DNA of 6,497 nucleotides, from the NCBI GenBank assembly GCA_937897585.1, contig CALCNY010000233.1:1-6497 (forward strand), written 5' to 3'. A model generated the notes under the pieces. The model ran no database searches. It was not told where the DNA came from and saw only the letters and a list, made by a program, of their open reading frames with translations. This DNA comes from an uncultured Chitinophagaceae bacterium. Its GTDB lineage: Bacteria > Bacteroidota > Bacteroidia > Chitinophagales > Chitinophagaceae. Every line of letters starts with the position of its first letter. The first letter of the stretch is position 1. The position numbers were made by a program, and so were the translations under genes. Below, in pieces: positions 1 through 6,443 of the stretch.

Positions 1-170
1 TCTTGTGTACCTGAATGCATAAACCCGCTTTTTTTCATTTTTAAAACATATTCATCAAGCGTTCCATCAATTGGCACTCCCTTAAACGTAAGATGAACAG
101 TACTTACTTGAGCCTGAGTTCCTGCATTGAGTATAAATAATAAAACTACTACGGGTATTATCTTCTTCAT
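1..170 (-). CDS. Exported hypothetical protein, N-terminal part only
   Basis: This gene starts at the ATG at 168-170 and runs off the left edge, so only 56 complete codons are visible and the C-terminus is missing. The product begins with two lysines and a hydrophobic stretch (IIPVVVLLFIL), followed by a likely signal peptidase I site in NAGTQAQ (cut after TQA, about residue 20), so the protein should be exported to the periplasm or outer surface. The mature start contains HLTFKGVPIDGTLDEYV. From memory, segments of the type F-K-G-[IV]-P-[IL]-D-G-T occur in uncharacterised secreted Bacteroidota proteins, but I know no function for them. The reading frame is open throughout, and a good Bacteroidota promoter lies 64 bases upstream of the start. 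It is transcribed separately from the tRNA, whose terminator lies between them. I do not assign a function. Confidence 0.72.
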   Translation of the reverse strand, partial: MKKIIPVVVLLFILNAGTQAQVSTVHLTFKGVPIDGTLDEYVLKMKKSGFMHSGTQ

Positions 171-233
171 AAAAATAAAATATTGAGTATTAATTTTTGT
201 AAAACGACTGCCATTTCAATTAAGTCGCAACAT

Positions 234-264
234 CAAATCTAATGACTTATTATTTACATACGAA
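234..264 (-). promoter_or_regulatory. Promoter of the exported-protein gene
   Basis: Read on the minus strand, a perfect match to the Bacteroidota -7 element TAnnTTTG (TAGATTTG, 234-241) lies 19 bases downstream of TTCG (261-264), which differs by one base from the -33 consensus TTTG. Transcription would start near 228-230, giving a leader of about 58 bases before the ATG at 170. The leader shows no purine-rich ribosome binding site, as is usual in this phylum. Confidence 0.55.
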
Positions 265-301
265 AAAATATTTCTATGGTTTGGGAATGTATTAGCCACA
301 T

Positions 302-330
302 AAAAAAACCTCAACATTTCTGTTGAGGTT
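302..330 (-). terminator. Intrinsic terminator of tRNA-Phe
   Basis: Read on the minus strand, AACCTCAACA, a GAAA tetraloop and TGTTGAGGTT form a perfect 10-bp stem, followed directly by a run of T (the A run at 302-308 of the plus strand). It begins two bases beyond the encoded CCA end of the tRNA, so it both ends transcription and leaves only a short 3' trailer. It also insulates the exported-protein gene downstream. Confidence 0.9.
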
Positions 331-331
331 C

Positions 332-407
332 TGGTGGTGTGGGCCGGGGTTGAACCGGCGACACATGGATTTTCAGTCCATTGCTCTACCAACTGAGCTA
401 CCGCACC
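332..407 (-). tRNA. tRNA-Phe (anticodon GAA)
   Basis: The minus strand folds into a complete 76-base cloverleaf with the 3' CCA encoded (332-334) and A as discriminator. The D arm is GCTC/GAGC with AGTTGGTA in the loop. The anticodon stem ATGGA/TCCAT carries the loop CTGAAAA, which puts GAA at positions 34-36 and identifies phenylalanine. The T arm is GCCGG/CCGGC with TTCAACC in the loop. The acceptor stem GGTGCGG/CCACACC pairs at six of seven positions; the fifth is a C-A opposition, which is unusual. A strong terminator follows at once. The tRNA appears to be a single-gene unit, with a possible -7 element about 112 bases upstream. Confidence 0.96.
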
Positions 408-423
408 GAGTATTTTGTGCTAC

Positions 424-449
424 TCCCGAGTCCGCTTCGCTCTTCGGGA
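424..449. repeat. GC-rich imperfect inverted repeat in the tRNA leader
   Basis: TCCCGA (424-429) and TCGGGA (444-449) form a 6-bp stem around a 14-base interior that contains GCTTCGC; its complement, GCGAAGC, is a known very stable mini-hairpin. The element is much richer in G and C than its surroundings and sits 17 bases upstream of the tRNA 5' end. If transcription starts at the predicted upstream -7 box, it would lie in the tRNA precursor leader. It could be a processing or anti-pausing structure, or one copy of a dispersed repeat; one window cannot decide. Confidence 0.45.
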
Positions 450-518
450 TCTTGTTTTTCTATAGCTCTTTTAAGTCGCTATGAAAAACTACGACGCACC
501 TTTTCCCTTTCGGGAGGG

Positions 519-526
519 CAAAAATA
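519..526 (-). promoter_or_regulatory. Possible -7 promoter element for tRNA-Phe
   Basis: The minus strand reads TATTTTTG, a full match to TAnnTTTG. At the expected 19-base spacing upstream there is only CTTT (546-549), so the -33 element is poor. I found no other full TAnnTTTG match on the minus strand between recQ and the tRNA. Transcription would begin near 513 and give a leader of about 105 bases containing small hairpins at 462-482 and 424-449. A T-rich match of this kind can arise by chance here. Confidence 0.35.
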
Positions 527-598
527 AGGGATTTTTCTTTTAATAAAAGAATGAAATTGAAATTCTTTAGAGAAATATTAGAAAAATTAAACTTGATG

Positions 599-2857
599 CT
601 AATTTCCATACTCACACAAAAACTTAATACGCATGATTTTCAATTGCTCCCAGTTGAAATTACTATCAGCTAATTCTTCTTGTGCGATTTGTAATGAAGA
701 TGTATCACAACCTTTAAAATAATCGATGATTTCTTCTTGTTCATATTCATCTACCATTTCATCAATCGCGTAATTGAGATTCAGTTTGGTGCCGCTGGCA
801 ACAATGGTTTCCATTTGCTCTAACAGTTCGTCAATACGCAGGTCTTTGTTTTTCGCAATCGTTTCTAATGGAATTTTCTTATCTACATTTTGTATGATGA
901 AGATTTTATTGTTGTTTCTATTCAACACGCTTTTCATCACAAAATCATCTGGCTTGATGATGTCATTTTCTTCTACATAAGCAGATACCATATCGATGAA
1001 CGGTTTGCCATAACGAAGCGCTTTACCCTTACTAACTCCACTGATTTTTTCTAATTCAGTCATTGAAGTAGGGTACATGGTTGCCATGTCTTCAAGCGAA
1101 CTTTCCAGGAAAATTACAAATGGTGGAAGATTTTTTTCTTTGGCTACACGCTTGCGCAAATCTTTAAGTGCTGCCACTAATTTCTCATCAACAGCGCCAG
1201 TACTAGATTCTGCGGTTACAGTTTCATCCTCGTCAGCATTGGCTTCTTCAAAAAGATTATTTAACGCAATAGTAAAAGATGTTGGTTTCTTGGCAAATGC
1301 GGTTCCTTTTTTTGTGATTTTTAATACACCATATTCAACAATATCTTTTTCAAGCAAACCACTAAGCAACATTTGTCTGGTTAAGCTATTCCAGAAATGC
1401 GCTTCTTTGTCGTTGCCAATTGCAAATACATCCAGTGCATCATGACGATACATTTGAACTTGTTTGGTAGCTTTTCCAGTTATGATGTTGATGAGATAAT
1501 CTATAGTAAAATGTTCACCTAATGCCTTGATGGTTTTGATAACATCAACCGCTTCAGTTTTGGCTTCAATTTTTTCTTTTGGATGTAAGCAATTGTCGCA
1601 TTGACCACAACTCTTACTATCGTCGAACTCTTCACCAAAATAAAACAATAATGTTTTTCTTCTGCAAATGCTGCTTTCAGCGTAAGAAAGTGTTTCGTTG
1701 ATTAATTGAGCGCCAACTTCTCTTTCACTAAGTGGCTTGTCTTTCATTAAATGCTCGAGCTTGGCTATATCCTTGTGAGAATAATAGAGAATACATTTTC
1801 CTTCCATGCCATCTCTTCCTGCACGACCTGTTTCCTGATAATAATTTTCTATTGATTTTGGAATATTATAATGAATCACAAAACGAACATCAGGTTTGTC
1901 GATGCCCATGCCAAACGCAATGGTAGCAACGATTACATCTACTTCTTCGTTTAAAAATTCGTCTTGTCTTTTGGCTCTTAATTTAGCGTCTAACCCTGCA
2001 TGATAGGCTACTGCTTTGATGCCATTTGCCATCAGCATGTTTGCCAAATCCTCTGTTGTTTTGCGGTTCAATGTGTAAATGATGCCGCTTTTGTTTTTAT
2101 GTTGTTGTATGAAACGAACAATGCTTTTATTTGTTTGGTCAACATTTACTTTAGGCTGGATTTCATAATACAAATTAGGCCTGTTAAATGAAGACATGAA
2201 AATCTGTGGTGTTCTAAGTCCAAGATTTTTCACAATATCACTTTGTACTTTTGGGGTAGCCGTAGCTGTTAGTGCGATAATAGGAGCGTCAGTATTAATC
2301 AGCTCCATCATTTCTTTTAAACGACGATACTCGGGACGAAAATCATGTCCCCATTCAGAAATACAATGGGCCTCATCAACCGCAAAAAATGAAACTTTAA
2401 TGGACTTGAAGAAATTAATATTGTCTTCTTTGGTTAAGGTTTCCGGAGCGACATAAAGCATTTTAGTTTTGCCCGATGTCAAATCTTCCTTAACTGTTTT
2501 TTGTTGTCCTTTATTTAAAGTACTGTTTAGAAAATGGGCAACATTGTCTTTACTGCTGTAGCTTCTCACCAAATCAACCTGGTTTTTCATCAAAGCAATA
2601 AGTGGAGATACAATGATAGCAACCCCTTCACTCATCATCGCTGGTAATTGGTAACACAAACTTTTGCCGCCACCAGTAGGCATGATCACAAATGTATCTG
2701 TACCTGATAATATAGAATTGATGATGGCTTCTTGCGGTCCTTTAAAACTATCGAAGCCAAAATGTTGTTGCAGTTGTTGAGTTAATACGTCAGTTTCGAT
2801 GTGATTGTGTTTTTTTTCAACCGGATTCTTCGAAACTTTATTTTTTGTGGTAGCCAT
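599..2857 (-). CDS. recQ: ATP-dependent DNA helicase RecQ
   Basis: RecQ is a 3'-to-5' superfamily 2 helicase that unwinds DNA during recombinational repair and restart of stalled forks. The 752-residue product has all expected parts in order: the helicase core with Walker A TGGGKS (61-66), DEAH (161-164), TATAT (197-201) and motif VI QETGRAGRDG (341-350); zinc-binding cysteines C398, C417, C420 and C423; a winged-helix RQC region (about 425-530); an acidic linker (about 538-552); an HRDC domain (about 557-630); and a 120-residue C-terminal extension (631-752). It is longer than E. coli RecQ (about 610) because of that extension, which Bacteroidota homologues commonly carry and which resembles the HTH_40 type. 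The frame is intact and no key residue is missing. The ATG at 2857 is preceded by a weak AGGTG ten bases upstream. The first 20 residues are lysine-rich and not conserved, so the start is slightly uncertain. It is divergent from kdsD, an arrangement I recall from other Bacteroidota. Confidence 0.97.
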   Translation of the reverse strand: MATTKNKVSKNPVEKKHNHIETDVLTQQLQQHFGFDSFKGPQEAIINSILSGTDTFVIMPTGGGKSLCYQLPAMMSEGVAIIVSPLIALMKNQVDLVRSYSSKDNVAHFLNSTLNKGQQKTVKEDLTSGKTKMLYVAPETLTKEDNINFFKSIKVSFFAVDEAHCISEWGHDFRPEYRRLKEMMELINTDAPIIALTATATPKVQSDIVKNLGLRTPQIFMSSFNRPNLYYEIQPKVNVDQTNKSIVRFIQQHKNKSGIIYTLNRKTTEDLANMLMANGIKAVAYHAGLDAKLRAKRQDEFLNEEVDVIVATIAFGMGIDKPDVRFVIHYNIPKSIENYYQETGRAGRDGMEGKCILYYSHKDIAKLEHLMKDKPLSEREVGAQLINETLSYAESSICRRKTLLFYFGEEFDDSKSCGQCDNCLHPKEKIEAKTEAVDVIKTIKALGEHFTIDYLINIITGKATKQVQMYRHDALDVFAIGNDKEAHFWNSLTRQMLLSGLLEKDIVEYGVLKITKKGTAFAKKPTSFTIALNNLFEEANADEDETVTAESSTGAVDEKLVAALKDLRKRVAKEKNLPPFVIFLESSLEDMATMYPTSMTELEKISGVSKGKALRYGKPFIDMVSAYVEENDIIKPDDFVMKSVLNRNNNKIFIIQNVDKKIPLETIAKNKDLRIDELLEQMETIVASGTKLNLNYAIDEMVDEYEQEEIIDYFKGCDTSSLQIAQEELADSNFNWEQLKIMRIKFLCEYGN

Positions 2858-3144
2858 AATTATTTTTCACCTATTACACTGGATAATCAATCAAAAAAAT
2901 AAAAGTTAATAATAGCTTTATCGACATTTGGTATCTAGTTTCTAGTATCCACTGATTTTTTTGAAGGGCAACGAAGTTAACTTAAAAACCTTGTAAAAGC
3001 AACCCTAAAAGCAACATAATAAGAGATTATAGAGCTAAATGTTCTTTGGATTTTAAAATAATATTTTTACAAAGACTAACAGATTAACCTTAAAAAATAG
3101 CTAACTCGTTGTTTTTAAAAGAAATAGCGTTGGTTCAATTCCAC
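2858..3144. other. AT-rich spacer between the divergent recQ and kdsD genes
   Basis: This stretch holds no convincing gene. Visible elements are the weak recQ ribosome binding site (minus strand AGGTG at 2868-2872), a short tandem repeat TCTAGTT/TCTAGTA around 2934-2947, a perfect 10-bp palindrome AAGTTAACTT (2974-2983), and a 10-bp direct repeat TAAAAGCAAC at 2994-3003 and 3006-3015 with a 12-base period. No full TAnnTTTG match for recQ was found on the minus strand, so its promoter is unassigned; the best near match is TAGGGTTG at 3000-3007, without a -33 box. The well-matched kdsD promoter begins at the right end of the spacer. Confidence 0.6.
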
Positions 3145-3175
3145 TTTGCATTTTCCATTAATTGAAGTAGGTTTG
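3145..3175 (+). promoter_or_regulatory. Promoter of the kdsD-manC-aminotransferase operon
   Basis: TTTG (3145-3148) and TAGGTTTG (3168-3175) are separated by exactly 19 bases and match both halves of the Bacteroidota housekeeping promoter TTTG-N19-TAnnTTTG in full. Transcription should start about five to nine bases after the -7 box, near 3180-3184, only 4 to 8 bases before the kdsD ATG at 3188. This supports that ATG over the in-frame TTG at 3146, which lies inside the -33 box. A second, poorer match, TAGCGTTG at 3125-3132, has no -33 partner. Confidence 0.7.
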
Positions 3176-3187
3176 CGGCTCAAAATA

Positions 3188-4150
3188 ATGAATACAACCA
3201 CTATTATACCTGCAGCGTTACGAACTTTGCAAATTCAGTCGGAGGCGATAAGTCAGCTTGCTCCTTTTATCAACGAAGATTTTGTAAAGGCTGTGGAGAA
3301 AATTGCGGTTAACCAAGGTCGCTTTGTAGTGAGTGGTATTGGTAAAAGTGCCATTATTGCTCAGAAAATTGTGGCTACACTTAACAGCACAGGAACGCCT
3401 TCTTTGTTCATGCACGCAGCAGATGCGATTCATGGTGATTTAGGAATGATTCAGCAAGATGACATTGTAATGATCATCAGCAAAAGTGGCAACAGTCCGG
3501 AAATTAAAGTGTTGATTCCTCTGGTAAAAGGACTAAGCAACTTAGTTATTGGCATGGCCGGAAACACTTCATCATTTTTAGCCACCAATTGCGATATACT
3601 TTTAAATACAACGGTTTTGCATGAGGCTTGTCCAAATAACCTAGCACCAACTACCAGCACAACTGCTCAAATGGTCATGGGTGATGCATTAGCTGTATGT
3701 TTGATGGAATTAAAAGGATTCAATAGTTCAGATTTTGCCAGATTTCATCCTGGTGGCGCGTTGGGTAAAAAATTATATTTAAGAGTGGCTGATGTGATGA
3801 CAACGCAACGTCCATTTGTAACACCAGATAATAATGTTAAACAAGCCATTTTACAAATCACCAAAAGCAGATTAGGTGCAGCGGCTGTGTTAGATGAGAA
3901 TGATCATATTTGCGGTATTGTTACTGACGGAGACATCAGAAGAATGCTTGAGAAATATGATGAATTTTCTGCTTTGAAAATAAAAGACATCATGAGTGTC
4001 AATCCGAAACAAATCAACCATGATGCGTTGGCGGCAGAAGCACTTGAATTAATGAGAAATAACAATATCAATCAGTTACTCGTAACCGATAGTAATAAAT
4101 TTATAGGAGTAATACACATACAAGAATTATTGAGAGAGGGAATTATTTAA
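3188..4150 (+). CDS. kdsD: Arabinose-5-phosphate isomerase (KpsF/GutQ family)
   Basis: The enzyme converts ribulose 5-phosphate to arabinose 5-phosphate in the cytoplasm, the first step towards Kdo, which joins lipid A to the LPS core. The 320-residue product is the usual length. It has an N-terminal SIS domain (about 35-175) followed by two CBS domains (about 203-255 and 267-318). The residues matching the E. coli KdsD catalytic set K59, E111, E152 and H193 are K53 (GIGKS), E105 (SGNSPEI), E146 (HEACPNN) and H187 (FHPGGALG), all offset by exactly six. The downstream ATG is preferred to the in-frame TTG at 3146 because that TTG overlaps the promoter -33 box and the extra 14 residues are not family-like. 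It is the first gene of the operon, and manC starts 19 bases after its stop. GutQ-like paralogues share this architecture, but as the only copy seen beside a sugar-nucleotide gene the Kdo role is most likely. Confidence 0.94.
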   Translation: MNTTTIIPAALRTLQIQSEAISQLAPFINEDFVKAVEKIAVNQGRFVVSGIGKSAIIAQKIVATLNSTGTPSLFMHAADAIHGDLGMIQQDDIVMIISKSGNSPEIKVLIPLVKGLSNLVIGMAGNTSSFLATNCDILLNTTVLHEACPNNLAPTTSTTAQMVMGDALAVCLMELKGFNSSDFARFHPGGALGKKLYLRVADVMTTQRPFVTPDNNVKQAILQITKSRLGAAAVLDENDHICGIVTDGDIRRMLEKYDEFSALKIKDIMSVNPKQINHDALAAEALELMRNNNINQLLVTDSNKFIGVIHIQELLREGII

Positions 4151-4169
4151 AACAATCGAATCAGTTATT

Positions 4170-5252
4170 ATGAACAAGAATCATTACGTAGCTATAATGG
4201 CAGGAGGAATTGGAAGTCGTTTTTGGCCAATGAGTAGAACCAATTATCCAAAACAGTTTTTGGATATTCTGAACACAGGTAGCACATTGATTCAGTCAAC
4301 GTTCAATCGTTTTGCTCGTTTTATTCCAAAGGAAAATATTTATGTAGTTACTTCAGAACAATATAAAGCTATAGTTCAAGAGCAATTAACAGAAATCGAT
4401 GCTGCCAATATTTTGTGTGAGCCATCAAGAAAAAACACAGCGCCTTGTATTGCTTATATTTCTTACAAACTGGCGCAACTCAATCCTGATGCCAATTTGA
4501 TTTGTGCTCCTGCAGATCACATAATCACTGATGAAGAATCTTTTGAAAACATTTGTTTGAGCGCATTGACATTCACTTCAAACATCAAAGCTTTATTAAC
4601 TTTAGGCATTAAGCCAACCAATCCAAATACGGGTTATGGTTATATCCAGTTTGAGCAAATGGCGGTGAGCAACAACGTTTATAAAGTAAAAACATTTACA
4701 GAAAAGCCTGATCGTGATTTAGCAAAAACATTTGTTGCCAGTGGCGATTTCTTATGGAACGCAGGCATTTTCGTTTGGCAAATTAAAAATATTGTAAAAG
4801 CTTTTGAAACATTATTGCCTGAGTTGCATGAAATGTTTGATGCTGAAAAAGAAAACTTCAACACAGAAAAAGAAACAGAAGCCATTGAAAGAATTTATCC
4901 TCAATGTGTAAATATTTCTATTGATTACGGCATTATGGAGAAAGCCGATAATGTTTATGTGATTCCTTCTTCATTTGGTTGGAGTGACCTTGGAACTTGG
5001 GCCAGTGCTTATGAAAATCTTGAAAAAGATTATCTTGATAATGCAGTTGCGGGAAACAATGTGATGATTATCGACGCTACAAAAAACATGATTCACGCCG
5101 ACAATAAAAAATTGGTTTTGTTGCAAGGACTCGAAGATTTTATTGTAGTTGACACAAAAGATGTGTTACTCATTTGTAAAAAAGACAAAGAACAAGAGAT
5201 CAAAGAATATGTAGCTGAAGTGAAAAGAAATAAAGGAGAGAAATTTATTTAA
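4170..5252 (+). CDS. manC: Mannose-1-phosphate guanylyltransferase
   Basis: The enzyme makes GDP-mannose and diphosphate from mannose 1-phosphate and GTP in the cytoplasm, supplying mannose and, through GDP-mannose, fucose or rhamnose for surface polysaccharides and glycoproteins. The 360-residue product is a single nucleotidyltransferase domain. Visible motifs are the signature AGGIGSRFWPMSR (11-23), PKQF (27-30), EPSRKNTAPC (84-93), PADH (114-117), NTGYGYI (153-159), FTEKP (176-180), WNAGIF (196-201), YGIMEKAD (253-260) and WSDLGTW (271-277). It lacks the C-terminal cupin phosphomannose isomerase domain of the roughly 480-residue bifunctional enzymes such as E. coli ManC, so the isomerase must be encoded elsewhere; short forms are common in Bacteroidota. 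The ATG directly precedes the conserved start and follows kdsD by 19 bases, implying co-transcription. The C-terminus is lysine-rich. Confidence 0.94.
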   Translation: MNKNHYVAIMAGGIGSRFWPMSRTNYPKQFLDILNTGSTLIQSTFNRFARFIPKENIYVVTSEQYKAIVQEQLTEIDAANILCEPSRKNTAPCIAYISYKLAQLNPDANLICAPADHIITDEESFENICLSALTFTSNIKALLTLGIKPTNPNTGYGYIQFEQMAVSNNVYKVKTFTEKPDRDLAKTFVASGDFLWNAGIFVWQIKNIVKAFETLLPELHEMFDAEKENFNTEKETEAIERIYPQCVNISIDYGIMEKADNVYVIPSSFGWSDLGTWASAYENLEKDYLDNAVAGNNVMIIDATKNMIHADNKKLVLLQGLEDFIVVDTKDVLLICKKDKEQEIKEYVAEVKRNKGEKFI

Positions 5253-5283
5253 AAAATATTGGTTCACTTTCAAATTTTTCTGA

Positions 5284-6441
5284 TTGACACCTGACATTCA
5301 AAGCAAACTTCCACAAGTTGGCACTACTATATTTACAGTGATGAGCGCATTGGCGTTAAAACACAATGCAATTAATCTCGGACAAGGCTTTCCAGATTTT
5401 CCCATGAATCCAAAATTGACATCGCTTGTCAATGAAGCCATGCAATCAGGTTACAATCAATATGTACATATGTGTGGCTTGCCTGCATTACGTGAACGGT
5501 TAGCTGAAAAGGTAAATGAAGATTACAATGCTAACGTCAATCCGGAAACTGAAATAACAGTTACACCTGGTGGTACTTATGCGATATACACTGCTTTCAC
5601 TTCTATTTTACAGCAAGGTGATGAAGTGATTTTGTTTGAACCGGCTTATGATTCTTACATCCCGAATATAGAAGTAAATGGTGCTGTTGCGGTTCGTATT
5701 CCGCTTCAATTTCCCGATTATTCAATAGACTGGGATTTGGTTAAATCGAAAATCACAACTAAAACAAAGGCTATCATCATCAACACGCCTCACAATCCTA
5801 CAGGAAGTGTACTTACGCAAGCGGACATTGAACAATTAAGAAATATTGTTGATGGTACTAATATTTTCATCGTCAGCGATGAAGTATATGAGCATTTGAT
5901 TTTTGACAATAAAGAACATTTATCTATTCTTCGCTATCCTGATTTGAGAGCAAGAAGTTTTGTTTGTTTTTCATTCGGTAAAGTTTATCATTGCACCGGC
6001 TGGAAAATGGGTTATTGCATTGCCCCAGAATCGATGATGAAAGAATTCAGAAAGGTGCACCAGTTCAATTGTTTTACTTGTAATAGTCCGGTACAATTTG
6101 CATTGGCTGAATTTTTAAAAGACAAAACTCAGTACAGAGAACTAGGCTCTTTTTTACAAAAGAAAAGAGATTATTTCAAAACATTAATGGAGCAAACACC
6201 ATTCAAGCCTTTGCCATCTTTTGGAAGTTATTTTCAATTGTATGATTATAGTAGTTTCAGTGATTTACCTGAAAATGAATTGGCCATTAAGCTCACTCAA
6301 GAAGCCGGCGTTGCCACTATACCCGTTTCGGCGTTTTATAAAACCCCTGTTGATAATAAAGTATTGCGATTTTGTTTTGCCAAGAAAGAAGAGACGTTGG
6401 AGGCGGCAGTGGAGAGGTTGGTGAAATTTTTTAAAGATTGA
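5284..6441 (+). CDS. PLP-dependent aminotransferase, methionine/kynurenine type
   Basis: This is a class I/II (fold-type I) aminotransferase resembling E. coli YbdL (methionine aminotransferase) and kynurenine aminotransferases; it would move the amino group of methionine or an aromatic amino acid to a 2-oxo acid. The 385-residue product has the expected landmarks: NLGQGFPDFP (31-40), the cofactor-binding TPGGTYA (94-100), NTPHNPTG (167-174, N171), SDEVY (198-202, D199 and Y202), the PLP lysine K233 in SFGKVYHCTGWKMGY, and the substrate carboxylate arginine R362 in LRFCF. The start must be TTG at 5284: the codon before it is TGA, and the next ATG (5341) would remove the conserved segment SKLPQVGTTIFTV. 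It follows manC by 31 bases with no promoter between, so it is probably the third operon gene, though it has no evident link to sugar metabolism. Substrate choice between methionine and kynurenine or glutamine cannot be read from sequence. Confidence 0.9.
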   Translation: MTPDIQSKLPQVGTTIFTVMSALALKHNAINLGQGFPDFPMNPKLTSLVNEAMQSGYNQYVHMCGLPALRERLAEKVNEDYNANVNPETEITVTPGGTYAIYTAFTSILQQGDEVILFEPAYDSYIPNIEVNGAVAVRIPLQFPDYSIDWDLVKSKITTKTKAIIINTPHNPTGSVLTQADIEQLRNIVDGTNIFIVSDEVYEHLIFDNKEHLSILRYPDLRARSFVCFSFGKVYHCTGWKMGYCIAPESMMKEFRKVHQFNCFTCNSPVQFALAEFLKDKTQYRELGSFLQKKRDYFKTLMEQTPFKPLPSFGSYFQLYDYSSFSDLPENELAIKLTQEAGVATIPVSAFYKTPVDNKVLRFCFAKKEETLEAAVERLVKFFKD

Positions 6442-6443
6442 TT

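Noticed and set aside
537..568. Possible recQ terminator made of AT-rich hairpins (AAAGAAT/ATTCTTT and CTTTT/AAAAG)
   Set aside because: The stems are short, have almost no G-C pairs and compete with each other, and the T run is weak; not enough to call a terminator, so the recQ 3' end remains unassigned.
774..2456. Several open frames of 60-120 codons on the plus strand within recQ
   Set aside because: They lie wholly inside a strongly conserved helicase gene on the opposite strand and have no recognisable motif or start signal.
3000..3007. Minus-strand TAGGGTTG as the recQ -7 promoter box
   Set aside because: One base differs from TAnnTTTG and there is no TTTG-like element 19-21 bases upstream, so it is no better than chance in this composition.
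3146..3187. A 14-residue N-terminal extension of KdsD starting at TTG 3146
   Set aside because: The TTG lies inside the -33 box of a full-match promoter, the residues are not family-like, and the ATG at 3188 gives the usual length with catalytic residues at a constant offset from E. coli KdsD.
3218..4885. Short minus-strand open frames inside kdsD and manC
   Set aside because: They are antisense to genes with complete catalytic motifs and show no coding features of their own.
6221..6424. A 67-codon plus-strand frame overlapping the end of the aminotransferase
   Set aside because: It overlaps the conserved C-terminal part with the carboxylate-binding arginine in another frame, and its product is low-complexity.
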